Program-made: the position numbers and the translations under genes
In this document: in pieces, positions 1-8,574 of the stretch
Numbering within the stretch: position 1 is the first letter of the stretch
Layout: each line of letters starts with the position of its first letter
Assembly (NCBI RefSeq): GCF_034058155.1
Contig: NZ_CP139148.1
Span: 4,650,001-4,714,000 of the forward strand
DNA length: 64,000 nucleotides
Reading direction: 5' to 3'
Source of the DNA: Flavobacterium sp. KACC 22761
GTDB lineage: Bacteria > Bacteroidota > Bacteroidia > Flavobacteriales > Flavobacteriaceae
The notes under the pieces: model-generated
The model's database searches: none
Told to the model about the DNA's origin: nothing
The model's input: only the letters and a program-made list of their open reading frames with translations

Positions 1-2
1 GT

Positions 3-1571
3 CAAGAAGCCGAATATGGTGGCGAAATGCTCTACATAAACAAAAGTGCCCGAAAACCATTATGGGCAACCGAATATTCAAGAGATGAAGGAATGCGAAA
101 ATATTGGGATGAGTTTTCACCTCCATTTCATAAAGAAGGCGACGGTCCTTTGTATCGCGGAAATCCAGCTTCAGATTATAATCATAACCAAGATCGACAT
201 GCAATTGAAAATGTAGTCCGTTGGTACGATTATTACAGGGAAAGACCCGGAACAGGAAAACGAGTAAATTCTGGTGGTGTAAATATTATTTTTTCCGATT
301 CGAATACACATCATCGAGGTGAATCAAATTATAGAACAAGTGGCGAAGTCGATGCAATGCGAATTCCGAAAGACGGTTATTGGGCACATCAAGTAATGTG
401 GGACGGCTGGGTTGATGTTGAAAAACACCGCACACATATTATGGGACATTGGAATTATGCCAATAATGTTGTCAAGAATATTTATGTCGTTTCTACAACT
501 TCAAAAGTCGAACTTTTTGTCAACGGAATTTCGCAAGGTTTTGGAAAACGAAGTAGTGAATTTTTATTCACTTTTGAGAATATTACATGGAAATCTGGTA
601 CAATAAAAGCAATTGGTTACAATGAAAACGGAACTGTTTTAAGTCAAGACGAAAAAACAACTGCGGGAGAACCATCTCAAATCAAGTTAAAATTAATCAC
701 ACAGCCAAAAGGACTACATGCTGATGGTGCTGATACAGCTTTAATTGAAGTTGAAGTAATCGATAAAGATGGAAATCGTTGCCCAGTGAGCAATAATATT
801 ATTTCGTTTGCTTTAAATGGTCCTGCAACTTGGTTGGGTGGAATTGCTCAAGGTCCTAAGAATTATATTCTTTCAAAAGAGATTCCGGTTGAAAATGGTG
901 TTAATAGAGTTATGATTCAATCTTTGGCGAAAGTCGGAAAAATAACAATTTCAGCTCAATCTAAAGGATTAAAACCTGCCGAATTATCTTTTGAAACTAC
1001 AGCTGTAACTACTGAAAATGGTCTTTCAAAAGAATTGCCTGGAAAAAATCTGCCTTCCAATTTAGAACGCGGATCAACTCCAAAATCGCCTTCATATACA
1101 CAGAAACGAATTCCAGTAAATATCTTAAATGCTGTTTCGCCTTCAAACAATAATGAAACTTACAAAAGTTACGACGACAACGAATTAACCGAATGGAGAA
1201 ATGATGGAAACATTGCTACAGGATCGATAGCTTACACACTTTCAAAACCATCAATTGTTAATGAAGCTGTTATAAAATTTACTGGCTGGCGAACTAAAAT
1301 TTATCCAATCAGAATTTTAGCTGACGGAAAAGAAGTTTTTAAAGGAAATACAACACAAAGTTTAGGTTATATCACTATTCCGCTTGAGCCTATTTTGGCA
1401 GAAAAAATTACAATTGAATTGATTAGTGCCAATACAGAAAAAGATGGATTTTCAAAAATTATTGAAGTAGATCCAACAAAAGAATTAGATTTATATAAAG
1501 ATAAAACATCGGTCGATGCAACCGGTCAATTACGTATTGTTGAAATAGAATTTTATGAAAAAATCAAATAA
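3..1571 (+). CDS. GH2-type glycoside hydrolase, C-terminal part (5' truncated)
   Basis: The reading frame is open from the left edge, so the true start lies outside the window; 522 residues are visible. Near the N-terminal end the segment KPLWATEYS resembles the GH2 catalytic barrel around the nucleophile Glu. A DUF4982-like/Ig-like stretch follows (residues about 130-320 of the visible part), then a discoidin-like C-terminal module ending in VEIEFYEKIK. This order is typical of large Bacteroidota GH2 beta-galactosidase-like enzymes from polysaccharide utilisation loci. The protein is probably periplasmic or surface-exposed, but the N-terminus is not visible. The next gene starts inside its last codons (17-bp overlap), so the two are translationally coupled. 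Exact substrate is unknown; a beta-galactoside or related side chain of pectin or hemicellulose is inferred from the locus. Confidence 0.8.
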   Translation, partial: QEAEYGGEMLYINKSARKPLWATEYSRDEGMRKYWDEFSPPFHKEGDGPLYRGNPASDYNHNQDRHAIENVVRWYDYYRERPGTGKRVNSGGVNIIFSDSNTHHRGESNYRTSGEVDAMRIPKDGYWAHQVMWDGWVDVEKHRTHIMGHWNYANNVVKNIYVVSTTSKVELFVNGISQGFGKRSSEFLFTFENITWKSGTIKAIGYNENGTVLSQDEKTTAGEPSQIKLKLITQPKGLHADGADTALIEVEVIDKDGNRCPVSNNIISFALNGPATWLGGIAQGPKNYILSKEIPVENGVNRVMIQSLAKVGKITISAQSKGLKPAELSFETTAVTTENGLSKELPGKNLPSNLERGSTPKSPSYTQKRIPVNILNAVSPSNNNETYKSYDDNELTEWRNDGNIATGSIAYTLSKPSIVNEAVIKFTGWRTKIYPIRILADGKEVFKGNTTQSLGYITIPLEPILAEKITIELISANTEKDGFSKIIEVDPTKELDLYKDKTSVDATGQLRIVEIEFYEKIK

Positions 1572-3360
1572 TTTAAATCGTCTCAAAGCGACATTACTTT
1601 TTGTTTCTTTATCGCTAACAATTCCGGCGCTTTCGCAGAAAAAAGAAATTCCGTTGTGGGATAAAGTTCCAGACGAAATAGTATCTAAAGAATATTTTGA
1701 AGAAGTAGATCACAAAAATGAACTTTCTGAAGGAGTTCGAAAAGTAACTTTTCCAACATTAACTGTTTATTTAGCAGATCCAGAAAAATCAAACGGAACA
1801 TCAGTTATCATTTGTCCCGGAGGCGGTTATGGAATGCTGGCAATTAATAAAGAAGGCTACAAAGTTGCTGAATGGTTGAATAGTTTAGGAATAAATGCTT
1901 TTGTCTTGAAATACAGATTACCGAGTGATCTAATCATGAAAAATAAAACCGTTGCACCTCTTCAAGATGCGCAGGAAGCTGTTAGACTTGTTAGAAGAAA
2001 CGCTGTAAAATGGAAATTGAATTCCAATAAAATTGGGATAATGGGTTTTTCGGCTGGAGGACATTTGGCATCAACGCTATCGACGCATTACAATGACAAA
2101 GTTTACACCCCTTCTGACACAACAAGCGCTAAGCCAAATTTTTCAATTTTGATTTATCCTGTAATCTCGATGCAGGAAGGAATTACGCATCAAGGTTCAA
2201 AAGATAATTTATTGGGAAAAAATACAACAGCTGAATTAGTTGACAAATATTCAAATGAAAAACAAATAACTGCGGAAACTCCAAAAACATTCTTAATTCA
2301 TGCCACAGATGACAAAGCCGTTCCTGTGGAAAATAGCATCAATTATTATTTAGCTTTGAAAAAAGAAAAAGTTTTAGCAGAAATGCATTTATACGAAAAC
2401 GGCGGCCACGGTTTTGGATTAGGTGTAAAAGGAACAAATGCAAACTGGCCAAAAGATTGCGAAAAATGGCTTATAGCAAATAATTATACTTTAAAACCAG
2501 ATGGATATGTGTTCACTTATTTCAAAGGAAATGGCGAAGACGGGCTTCATTTAGCTTACAGCGAAGATGGTTATAAATGGATCGCTTTAAAAAAAGACAC
2601 ATCATTTTTAACTCCCGAAGTTGGAAAAGACAAATTAATGCGTGATCCTTGTGTTATCAAAGGTGGAGATGGATTATATCATATGGTTTGGACAGTGAGC
2701 TGGACAGATAAGGGAATTGGATATGCCTCTTCAAAAGATTTGATTCATTGGTCAAAACAAGAATTTATTCCAGTAATGGCACACGAAGAAAAGGCCAGAA
2801 ATACTTGGGCACCTGAAATTACCTATGACGAAAAATCAAAAACCTATATGATTTATTGGGCTTCTACAATTGAAGACAAGTTTCTGGAAACAAAATCAGA
2901 TGAAGAAAAAGGATATAATCATCGTATTTATTACACTACAACAAAAGATTTTAAAAAGTTTGCCATAACAAAATTATTATATGAACCTGGATTCAATGTG
3001 ATAGACGCTTCGATTGTAAAAGAAGAACAGCAATATGTGATGTATTTAAAAGATGAAACTCGTAATCCCGTTCAAAAAAACATTAAAATTGCATGGAGCA
3101 AAAATCTTATAGGTCCTTACAGCAAAGCAAGCGATGCCATAACCGGAAATTATTGGGCAGAAGGTCCTACAGCGACAAAAATAAACGGCAATTGGGTGGT
3201 TTATTTTGACAAATACACTCAAAAAAAATATGGTGCTGTAAAACAAACTTCTAAAGGTTGGGAAGATATTTCTGAGCAAGTTAGTTTCCCAACAGGAACT
3301 CGTCATGGTACAGTAATAAAAGTCACTGCTGATGTAATTAATACTTTAAAAAAAGAATAA
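1555..3360 (+). CDS. Secreted bifunctional esterase / GH43-like protein
   Basis: 601 residues with a signal peptide (about 1-28, ending ALSQ). Residues about 30-310 are an alpha/beta hydrolase of the acetyl-xylan-esterase/BD-FAE type, with an oxyanion PGGGY motif, the nucleophile elbow GFSAGG (Ser166), Asp252/253 and His285 in GGHGFG. Residues about 315-600 form a five-blade GH43-like propeller, recognised from MRDPC, NTWAPEITYD, VIDAS and EGPTA. The product could remove an acetyl or feruloyl group and then an arabinosyl or similar side chain. The N-terminal half is closely similar to the stand-alone esterase at 48968-49900. It overlaps the upstream GH2-type gene by 17 bp and is followed by a strong hairpin terminator. 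The fusion is clear; the precise activities are inferred. Confidence 0.82.
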   Translation: MKKSNNLNRLKATLLFVSLSLTIPALSQKKEIPLWDKVPDEIVSKEYFEEVDHKNELSEGVRKVTFPTLTVYLADPEKSNGTSVIICPGGGYGMLAINKEGYKVAEWLNSLGINAFVLKYRLPSDLIMKNKTVAPLQDAQEAVRLVRRNAVKWKLNSNKIGIMGFSAGGHLASTLSTHYNDKVYTPSDTTSAKPNFSILIYPVISMQEGITHQGSKDNLLGKNTTAELVDKYSNEKQITAETPKTFLIHATDDKAVPVENSINYYLALKKEKVLAEMHLYENGGHGFGLGVKGTNANWPKDCEKWLIANNYTLKPDGYVFTYFKGNGEDGLHLAYSEDGYKWIALKKDTSFLTPEVGKDKLMRDPCVIKGGDGLYHMVWTVSWTDKGIGYASSKDLIHWSKQEFIPVMAHEEKARNTWAPEITYDEKSKTYMIYWASTIEDKFLETKSDEEKGYNHRIYYTTTKDFKKFAITKLLYEPGFNVIDASIVKEEQQYVMYLKDETRNPVQKNIKIAWSKNLIGPYSKASDAITGNYWAEGPTATKINGNWVVYFDKYTQKKYGAVKQTSKGWEDISEQVSFPTGTRHGTVIKVTADVINTLKKE

Positions 3361-3383
3361 ATATTAAGCAGTAAGGAAATAAA

Positions 3384-3417
3384 AAAGCAGGATATTGAGC
3401 AACCTATATCCTGCTTT
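3384..3417 (+). terminator. Rho-independent-type hairpin after the esterase-GH43 gene
   Basis: Perfect 12-bp stem (AAAGCAGGATAT and its complement, 3384-3395 and 3406-3417) with a 10-nt loop, 24 bp after the stop codon at 3360. The A-rich/T-rich stem base suits a bidirectional terminator shared with the converging minus-strand gene ending at 3474. Confidence 0.8.
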
Positions 3418-3473
3418 CCACAAATGAATTAATACAATTTTTATTTTAACCTAAATATTTATTGCCTTTTTTA

Positions 3474-3923
3474 TTACATTAAAAAAAACAATGCTTTGTA
3501 ATAATCTTGAAATTGGGTTTGAAAAATAGAAGTATTTGAAAATAATTCTTGTTTATTGCGACTGCTAAATTTTAAATTATTTTCAAAATACAATTTTAGC
3601 TCTTTTATTATTTCTGGCCTTGTTTTGGTATCATCCAATACAATCAGATTTTTAATTTCCTCTAGAAAAGATAAACTACTTAAAAGCTGTTTGTTGAATA
3701 AACAAACCAAAACGTTGGCTCCTTCTTTGTCGAATTTAAAATAATCCAGCAATTCTGTTTTATCATATACGACAAATATTGAACGATCGAATTTTTTAGA
3801 TTCATTTTTATTTTCAATCAAAAATAATTCTTCCGAAAAATCAAATTCATCTTTAAATCTCCTTTTAAACATTTTTAAAAAAATGCCCTTATTATCACGT
3901 ACTAACACTTTTTCCTTTTCCAT
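3474..3923 (-). CDS. Hypothetical protein, possibly degenerate receiver-like
   Basis: 149 residues from the ATG at 3923; an in-frame ATG nine codons upstream (3950) is possible, but MEKEKVLVRDN looks like a natural N-terminus. No signal peptide or membrane segment is seen. Alternating hydrophobic strands (KVLVRD, GANVLVCLF, KNLIVLDDT) and a C-terminal helix (RPEIIKELKLYFENN) resemble a response-regulator receiver fold, but the phospho-acceptor Asp pattern is not convincing. No family is recognised with confidence. On its minus strand, about 118 bp upstream of the start, is a CATTATAAGACTTTT element that also occurs upstream of the gene ending at 5402. It may be a small regulatory protein; this is weak inference. 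Confidence 0.6.
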   Translation of the reverse strand: MEKEKVLVRDNKGIFLKMFKRRFKDEFDFSEELFLIENKNESKKFDRSIFVVYDKTELLDYFKFDKEGANVLVCLFNKQLLSSLSFLEEIKNLIVLDDTKTRPEIIKELKLYFENNLKFSSRNKQELFSNTSIFQTQFQDYYKALFFLM

Positions 3924-4023
3924 AATCCTACTGATATTATTTTTCGACAATTCTTATATATCTTTATTTTTCAACCACTTAACAATACAAAAGTAATTAG
4001 AGAAAATGAACTGAATTTGCACA

Positions 4024-4055
4024 ATAAGACATAAAATAGACATTATAAGACTTTT
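4024..4055 (-). promoter_or_regulatory. Three helically phased ATAAGAC-type repeats
   Basis: ATAAGAC at 4024-4030, ATAGAC at 4036-4041 and ATAAGAC at 4045-4051 lie on the same DNA face (21 bp between the outer copies). The last is part of CATTATAAGACTTTT (4041-4055), repeated with one change at 5510-5524. The position, about 100-130 bp upstream of the minus-strand gene starting at 3923, suggests an activator site. The regulator is unknown. Confidence 0.35.
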
Positions 4056-4074
4056 ATATCGTACTTATCTCTTA

Positions 4075-4719
4075 CTACAATGTATTAATTTGCATTGCGT
4101 GAATTGCCATAGCACTAGACACAATCACCATTTTATTATGAATATTGGTGCAGATTTCATCCATAATTATATTGTAATCATGGTGTGATCTAAACAAAAC
4201 TTTTCTTTTCTTTCTACCTTTTTTATTGATTATCCCAATTTTATTTTCCATCGTATCATTAATAACAAAATGCCAATCTTTTTTATAACCTCGTATTTCG
4301 GCAATTACTTCATTTGAAGTATTCATGATTTTAAGATTTTGATCAAAAAAAGTAAACTTCTGTTTTATAAATCCGATTTTTTCCCCTTTCGAGTTTTTTA
4401 TAATGATTAGCGGATTAAAAAAAAGGCAACCACGGCATAAAGATGCTTCTAAAACACCATTGGCATTTCTAATTTCAAATAAAAACGGAAAAATATTAAG
4501 ACCAGTAATTCTAAGAAATATTGAGTTTTTGCAAATCGTAAAACCAATACATTCATGTTTATCATTATATATTCGAAATTGTTTAAAAATGCAGGAGCTT
4601 CTATTTTTCTTATAAATATGATAACTTTTTGTACTGAAAAAATTGTCGCTCATTTTTATTATAAAACTTGTATGATTAGAGGTAAGGTATTGTTTAATGT
4701 TGTTTGACATTAAAAGCAC
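4075..4719 (-). CDS. LURP-one/scramblase-like (tubby-fold) protein
   Basis: 214 residues. The pattern fits the LURP-one-related/phospholipid-scramblase superfamily, a 12-stranded barrel around a central C-terminal helix: strands such as YHIYKKN, FRIYNDKHECIGF, LEASLCRG, FFNPLIIIKN and KIGFIKQKF, then a second half with IMNTSNEVIAEIRGYKKDWHFVIND, NKIGIINKK and DYNIIMDE, and a hydrophobic terminal helix (KMVIVSSAMAIHAM). Bacterial members are mostly uncharacterised; binding of membrane phospholipid or another lipid ligand is possible. No signal peptide is seen. It sits alone between two other minus-strand genes of unclear role. The family call comes from pattern recognition only; the enzymatic role is unknown. 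Confidence 0.6.
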   Translation of the reverse strand: MLLMSNNIKQYLTSNHTSFIIKMSDNFFSTKSYHIYKKNRSSCIFKQFRIYNDKHECIGFTICKNSIFLRITGLNIFPFLFEIRNANGVLEASLCRGCLFFNPLIIIKNSKGEKIGFIKQKFTFFDQNLKIMNTSNEVIAEIRGYKKDWHFVINDTMENKIGIINKKGRKKRKVLFRSHHDYNIIMDEICTNIHNKMVIVSSAMAIHAMQINTL

Positions 4720-4856
4720 TTAGTCGTCAAAAAAAAAAGTATAATTTATTGAAGAGTATCAATTTGAAACAAATAACAAAATGATTTTGAACAACTTGAA
4801 AGGTTTTAAAAAACAACTAGAGAAATAATTTTCCTATTTAAACCTGAAAATATATT

Positions 4857-5402
4857 TCAATATACTTTTGTAATGTGGGTTACTTTTCTTTCTACAAAAG
4901 CTATTAATTCCTCTATATTTCTATTTTCATTGCACTTATTAGAAATTGAAATTATATATCCGTTTTTTTCTTTTATATATAAAAGAAAAAAATCTTTAGT
5001 TAGAATTACTTTATCAATTTGGCTCCATTTATGGGTAATCTCCCCGAGTGGCGAATGAACATATATTAATGAATTTGTAAAATTGAGTTTGTATTGCGCT
5101 ATAAAATTTTCAAACTTTAAAAGCCTTTTGATTAATTGAAAAATTAAATTGCTTGCAGTTTTTACTAATAAGTATTGAAACAATAAAAAAATGATTATCA
5201 AAGCTAGATTTCTAATGATCCAAACTATGTAATCAGAACTTTTATTCAAATTAAAAAAACTAAAAAAAACAGCTACAATTAAAAGCATACTTAAAAAGAA
5301 GCGAACCCTTGTTTCCCATAAATTTTTAAAATACATTTTATTGAGTTTGTGTATTTCTCCAATATTTAATGCAAATTCAAAAGACAATTTAGAATCATTC
5401 AT
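4857..5402 (-). CDS. YcxB-like membrane protein
   Basis: 181 residues with two transmembrane segments (about 37-52, FFLSMLLIVAVFFSFF, and 64-86, IWIIRNLALIIIFLLFQYLLV) followed by a cytosolic beta-rich C-terminal half. That half (SLIYVHSPLGEITHKWSQIDKVILTKDFFLLYI) matches the YcxB-like C-terminal pattern of a PH-like fold, in which W-x-x-I/V precedes a hydrophobic strand pair. The function of this family is not established. A CACTATAAGACTTTT element lies about 108 bp upstream of the start, like that of the gene starting at 3923, so the two may share control. It diverges from the two-component operon starting at 5773. Confidence 0.6.
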   Translation of the reverse strand: MNDSKLSFEFALNIGEIHKLNKMYFKNLWETRVRFFLSMLLIVAVFFSFFNLNKSSDYIVWIIRNLALIIIFLLFQYLLVKTASNLIFQLIKRLLKFENFIAQYKLNFTNSLIYVHSPLGEITHKWSQIDKVILTKDFFLLYIKEKNGYIISISNKCNENRNIEELIAFVERKVTHITKVY

Positions 5403-5772
5403 AGTACTAGAAATTTAACATCAAGGAATGTGGTTAATTTTTGTTTTCAAAGGAGACAAAATTACTTTGATGATTAAAAATGCATATCCATTTTAAGCCA
5501 TGAAAATATCACTATAAGACTTTTTAAAAAGACTAAAAATTATGGCTAATTAATAATCCTATTTTTAATTAAAAACCAAGAAATTTTATATCAATTAAAA
5601 AACAAAAAAAAGCCTCAATAAGTCAAAAAAACAACATAATAAGACAACAAATTTCAAACACAATTATTTAATAATCAAATACTTAACTATAACAAAATTT
5701 TAAATATTATTCATCTATTTTTAATTACTTTTGGCGACCATAAAAATAATTTTGCAGATAATTTCCTATAAA
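5403..5772. promoter_or_regulatory. Divergent intergenic region with ATAAGAC repeats
   Basis: 370 bp of very AT-rich DNA between the YcxB-like gene (minus) and the sensor kinase (plus). It holds ATAAGAC at 5514-5520 and a pair ATAAGTC (5618-5624) and ATAAGAC (5639-5645) spaced 21 bp, the same spacing as at 4024/4045. A TACTTTTG box at 5726-5733 matches the Bacteroidetes -7 consensus TAnnTTTG for the sensor kinase. No -33 TTG was found at normal distance, so the promoter call is tentative. Confidence 0.4.
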
Positions 5773-6867
5773 ATGAAATCCCAAACGGTCGAAAAAAAAC
5801 TTAAAGAAAGAATCAAAGAACTGACATGTTTATATGAAATTTCGAAAACAATTTCTAAGTCACATTTCTTTGAAGAAAAAGTTCTAAAAAAGATAATCCA
5901 ATACACAAAAAAAGCTTGGCAGTTTAATAATGATGCCATCGTTGAATTGCGTGCAGGAAATTATTATTTTACGACTGCTCCGCTACCAAGCCAGAGTCTT
6001 TTCCAAAATTCCGTCATTAATCTACCTTATACAGAACCTGGTTATATCAGAGTACATTATCCATCTGAAAATTTTAATCCAAGTGATTTTCTATTAGATG
6101 AACAAAAGCTGCTTGATATGGTAGCGCTTGAAATTAGTCATTATATAGAAAAATTTCAGATTCTGGAACGAAAAGCTTCTTTAAGAAGAACACTCGAGCA
6201 TATGGACCGATTGGCAATTCTAAGCGAAACGATTGCCGGAATTGCTCATGAGCTTAATAATCCTTTAGCCAATATTTTGGGTTATGCTGAATTGATCAAA
6301 ATTACAAACACTAATTCTGAAATTGATTCAGATATAACAACAATTATAGATACAGTAATCTATACCCGTGAAATTGTAAAAAAGCTGATGTTCTTTTCAT
6401 GTGAAATGCCTTATCAACCAAAATTACAAGACATTAATCCCATTATCACTTTTGCCCTCTCCATTTTAAAACAAAATTTTCACAAAAAAGAAATAAAAAG
6501 CGAAGTGCATTTTAACAACAAAATTTCAACTGCGATAATTGATTCTGTACAATTAACACAGTTGGTTTTCAATATATTAAAAAATGCTATTCAGGCATCT
6601 CCCCAAAAAAGCACCATAAAAACAATCATCGAAAATGATGAGAAAAATATTATTATAAAAATTGAAGATCAAGGTCACGGAATACCTGAAGAAATAAAGC
6701 AACAAATATTTGAGCCTTTTTTCACAACAAAAAAAATAAAAAACGGTGCTGGTCTTGGATTAAGTGTTGTACATGGAATTATAAAAAATCATAACGGAGA
6801 AATAACTGTTATAAATAATTATCCAAGTGGTTCAATTTTTATAATCAGTTTACCTATTAATCAATAA
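5773..6867 (+). CDS. NtrB-like sensor histidine kinase
   Basis: 364 residues from the ATG at 5773. A TTG 42 bp upstream is in frame, but it overlaps a likely -7 box, so the ATG is preferred. A short coiled coil (KKLKERIKELTCLYEISKTIS) leads into a GAF-like region (about 25-135). The HisKA motif GIAHELNNPLANILGYAEL has the phospho-acceptor His159. The ATPase domain has an N box (FNILKNAIQASP), a G1 box (DQGHGIPEE) and a G2 box (GAGLGLSVVHG). There is no signal peptide or membrane segment, so it is cytosolic and probably senses an internal signal. It is 4 bp from the sigma-54 activator gene, and the pair should form a phosphorelay. Confidence 0.9.
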   Translation: MKSQTVEKKLKERIKELTCLYEISKTISKSHFFEEKVLKKIIQYTKKAWQFNNDAIVELRAGNYYFTTAPLPSQSLFQNSVINLPYTEPGYIRVHYPSENFNPSDFLLDEQKLLDMVALEISHYIEKFQILERKASLRRTLEHMDRLAILSETIAGIAHELNNPLANILGYAELIKITNTNSEIDSDITTIIDTVIYTREIVKKLMFFSCEMPYQPKLQDINPIITFALSILKQNFHKKEIKSEVHFNNKISTAIIDSVQLTQLVFNILKNAIQASPQKSTIKTIIENDEKNIIIKIEDQGHGIPEEIKQQIFEPFFTTKKIKNGAGLGLSVVHGIIKNHNGEITVINNYPSGSIFIISLPINQ

Positions 6868-6871
6868 CAAA

Positions 6872-8191
6872 ATGAGCTTAAAGAAAGAAAACATACTTAT
6901 TGTAGATGATAATTATGAGATGCTAAATCTCACGCAACGCACTATAAAAACGTTGCATTATCATACATATAAAGCTTCATCTGTTAATGAAGCAATCGAT
7001 GTGTTAAAAAACCATAGCATCGATCTCTTAATTACCGATTTAAATATGCCAGAGGTAAATGGTATCGAATTATTAAAATATAGTGAAGAGCATTTTCCTG
7101 ATGTCTCTAAATTAGTAATAACCGGAATGCCATCTATTGATAATGCTGTTAATTCGCTAAAATCTGGTGCACTAGATTATCTTATAAAACCTTTTACAGC
7201 TGAAGAACTTTCTAATGTTATTCAAAATTCTTTAAAAAAAAGCGCCACAAAAGCTAATAAATCTGTGCCGACAGAACAAAAAAACTATGCAGGAATAATT
7301 GGCCAATCGGCACAATTTAAAAATCTAATAGATATTATAACGCGTGTTCAAAATAATAATGTAAATGTTTTGATAGAAGGTGAAAGCGGTACAGGAAAAG
7401 AACTTGTAGCAAAAGCAATTCACTATGAAGGAGCAATGGCTAAAATGCCATTTATTGCGATAAACTGTGGCGGGCTTCCAGAAAATCTATTAGAATCGGA
7501 ATTATTTGGATATATTAAAGGTTCATTTACCGGTGCCACTGAATCAAAAATCGGTTTATTTCAAGCGGCTTCTGGAGGAACTATTTTTCTGGACGAAATT
7601 GGAAATGCATCAATGACTTTTCAAACTAGACTATTAAGAGTCATACAAGAAAAAGAAATTATGCGTATAGGCGCTACCAGTAGTGAAAAAATAAATGTTA
7701 GAATTATTTGCGCTACTAATAATAACCTACAAGATGCAATCTTAAAAGGTACGTTTCGAGAAGATTTATATTATCGTATCAATGTTGTAAATATTAAAAC
7801 AACGCCTCTACGCGAAAAACCCGAAGACATAATATTGCTTGCCAAAAGTTTTATAAATAAATATAGCATCGAATTCAATAAACCAGATATCATGGTAGAT
7901 GATAAAGTTTATAGTTTGTTATTGCGTTACCATTGGCCTGGCAATATTAGAGAGCTTGAAAACGTAATACAACGAATGATTATTATGTGCGACGGAATAA
8001 TTACACTTCAACACGTTCCAGATCATCTTAAATATCACATTCCATTACAAACCGATTTATTAAAACCACTAAAAGAGTTTGAGAAAGAACATATTTTAAA
8101 AGTATTAAATTCTGTTGAAAATAATAAATCAAAAGCCGCTAAAATTTTAAAAATTGATAGAAAAACACTCAATCAAAAAATTAGTGAATAG
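6872..8191 (+). CDS. NtrC-family sigma-54-dependent response regulator
   Basis: 439 residues. An N-terminal receiver (about 1-120) has the phospho-acceptor Asp56 in ITDLNMPEVNG. The AAA+ domain has Walker A GESGTGKE (170-177), the sigma-54 contact loop as GSFTGA (217-222), Walker B GGTIFLDEIGN and the sensor/arginine-finger region through WPGNIRELENVIQR. A Fis-type helix-turn-helix ends the protein (KSKAAKILKIDRKTLNQKI). The usual loop is GAFTGA; the Ala-to-Ser change is conservative. The C-terminus stops just after the recognition helix. It would activate RpoN promoters after phosphorylation by the adjacent kinase. No clear -24/-12 promoter was found nearby, so the targets are unknown. Confidence 0.93.
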   Translation: MSLKKENILIVDDNYEMLNLTQRTIKTLHYHTYKASSVNEAIDVLKNHSIDLLITDLNMPEVNGIELLKYSEEHFPDVSKLVITGMPSIDNAVNSLKSGALDYLIKPFTAEELSNVIQNSLKKSATKANKSVPTEQKNYAGIIGQSAQFKNLIDIITRVQNNNVNVLIEGESGTGKELVAKAIHYEGAMAKMPFIAINCGGLPENLLESELFGYIKGSFTGATESKIGLFQAASGGTIFLDEIGNASMTFQTRLLRVIQEKEIMRIGATSSEKINVRIICATNNNLQDAILKGTFREDLYYRINVVNIKTTPLREKPEDIILLAKSFINKYSIEFNKPDIMVDDKVYSLLLRYHWPGNIRELENVIQRMIIMCDGIITLQHVPDHLKYHIPLQTDLLKPLKEFEKEHILKVLNSVENNKSKAAKILKIDRKTLNQKISE

Positions 8192-8574
8192 TTATTAAAA
8201 TCCGTATTTAAAAAAGATTTTCAAGCTCACTTTTTATTCTCTAGAAAACAACAAAAGAATCACTCGTAAAAAATGAGGAATTTATTCCTCATTAGGGATA
8301 AATTCCTACCTAACAAAAAGAATTTGATCGCATTAAAAAAATACAACCAATTGACAATCAAATATTAATACAAATATATATACATTTAGGTATATTCTTT
8401 GCCTACCAAAAGTCAAATAAATGATAAAATAAGTTTTAAAAGCTTAAAAAAGAAGGATATATAAACACAAAAAACACTGGTAATTCACCATTAAATTAAG
8501 CTAATAAGTAGCGTAAAAAGCAACAAATAAATCTAATTATCAATGTTTTAACAAAAAAATACATTAACTTTAGA
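8192..8574. promoter_or_regulatory. Intergenic region with two tandem dyads
   Basis: 383 bp without a gene. A perfect 8-bp dyad ATGAGGAA-TTTA-TTCCTCAT at 8273-8292 is directly followed by a related, imperfect dyad at 8293-8308 (TAGGGATAAATTCCTA). Both contain the core AGGRAT/ATTCCT. The arrangement suits a dimeric activator site, possibly for the preceding NtrC-like protein acting on the AraC genes downstream. It lacks a U-run and is a poor terminator. The remainder is plain AT-rich sequence. Confidence 0.4.

Noticed and set aside
5731..5758. Possible sigma-54 -24/-12 promoter (TTGGC and TTTTGCA) before the sensor kinase
   Set aside because: The GG and GC elements are about 19 nt apart instead of about 10, so it cannot be a functional RpoN promoter.
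5731..5772. TTG start 14 codons upstream of the sensor kinase
   Set aside because: The TTG is part of a TAnnTTTG -7 box; the following ATG at 5773 begins a natural coiled-coil N-terminus.
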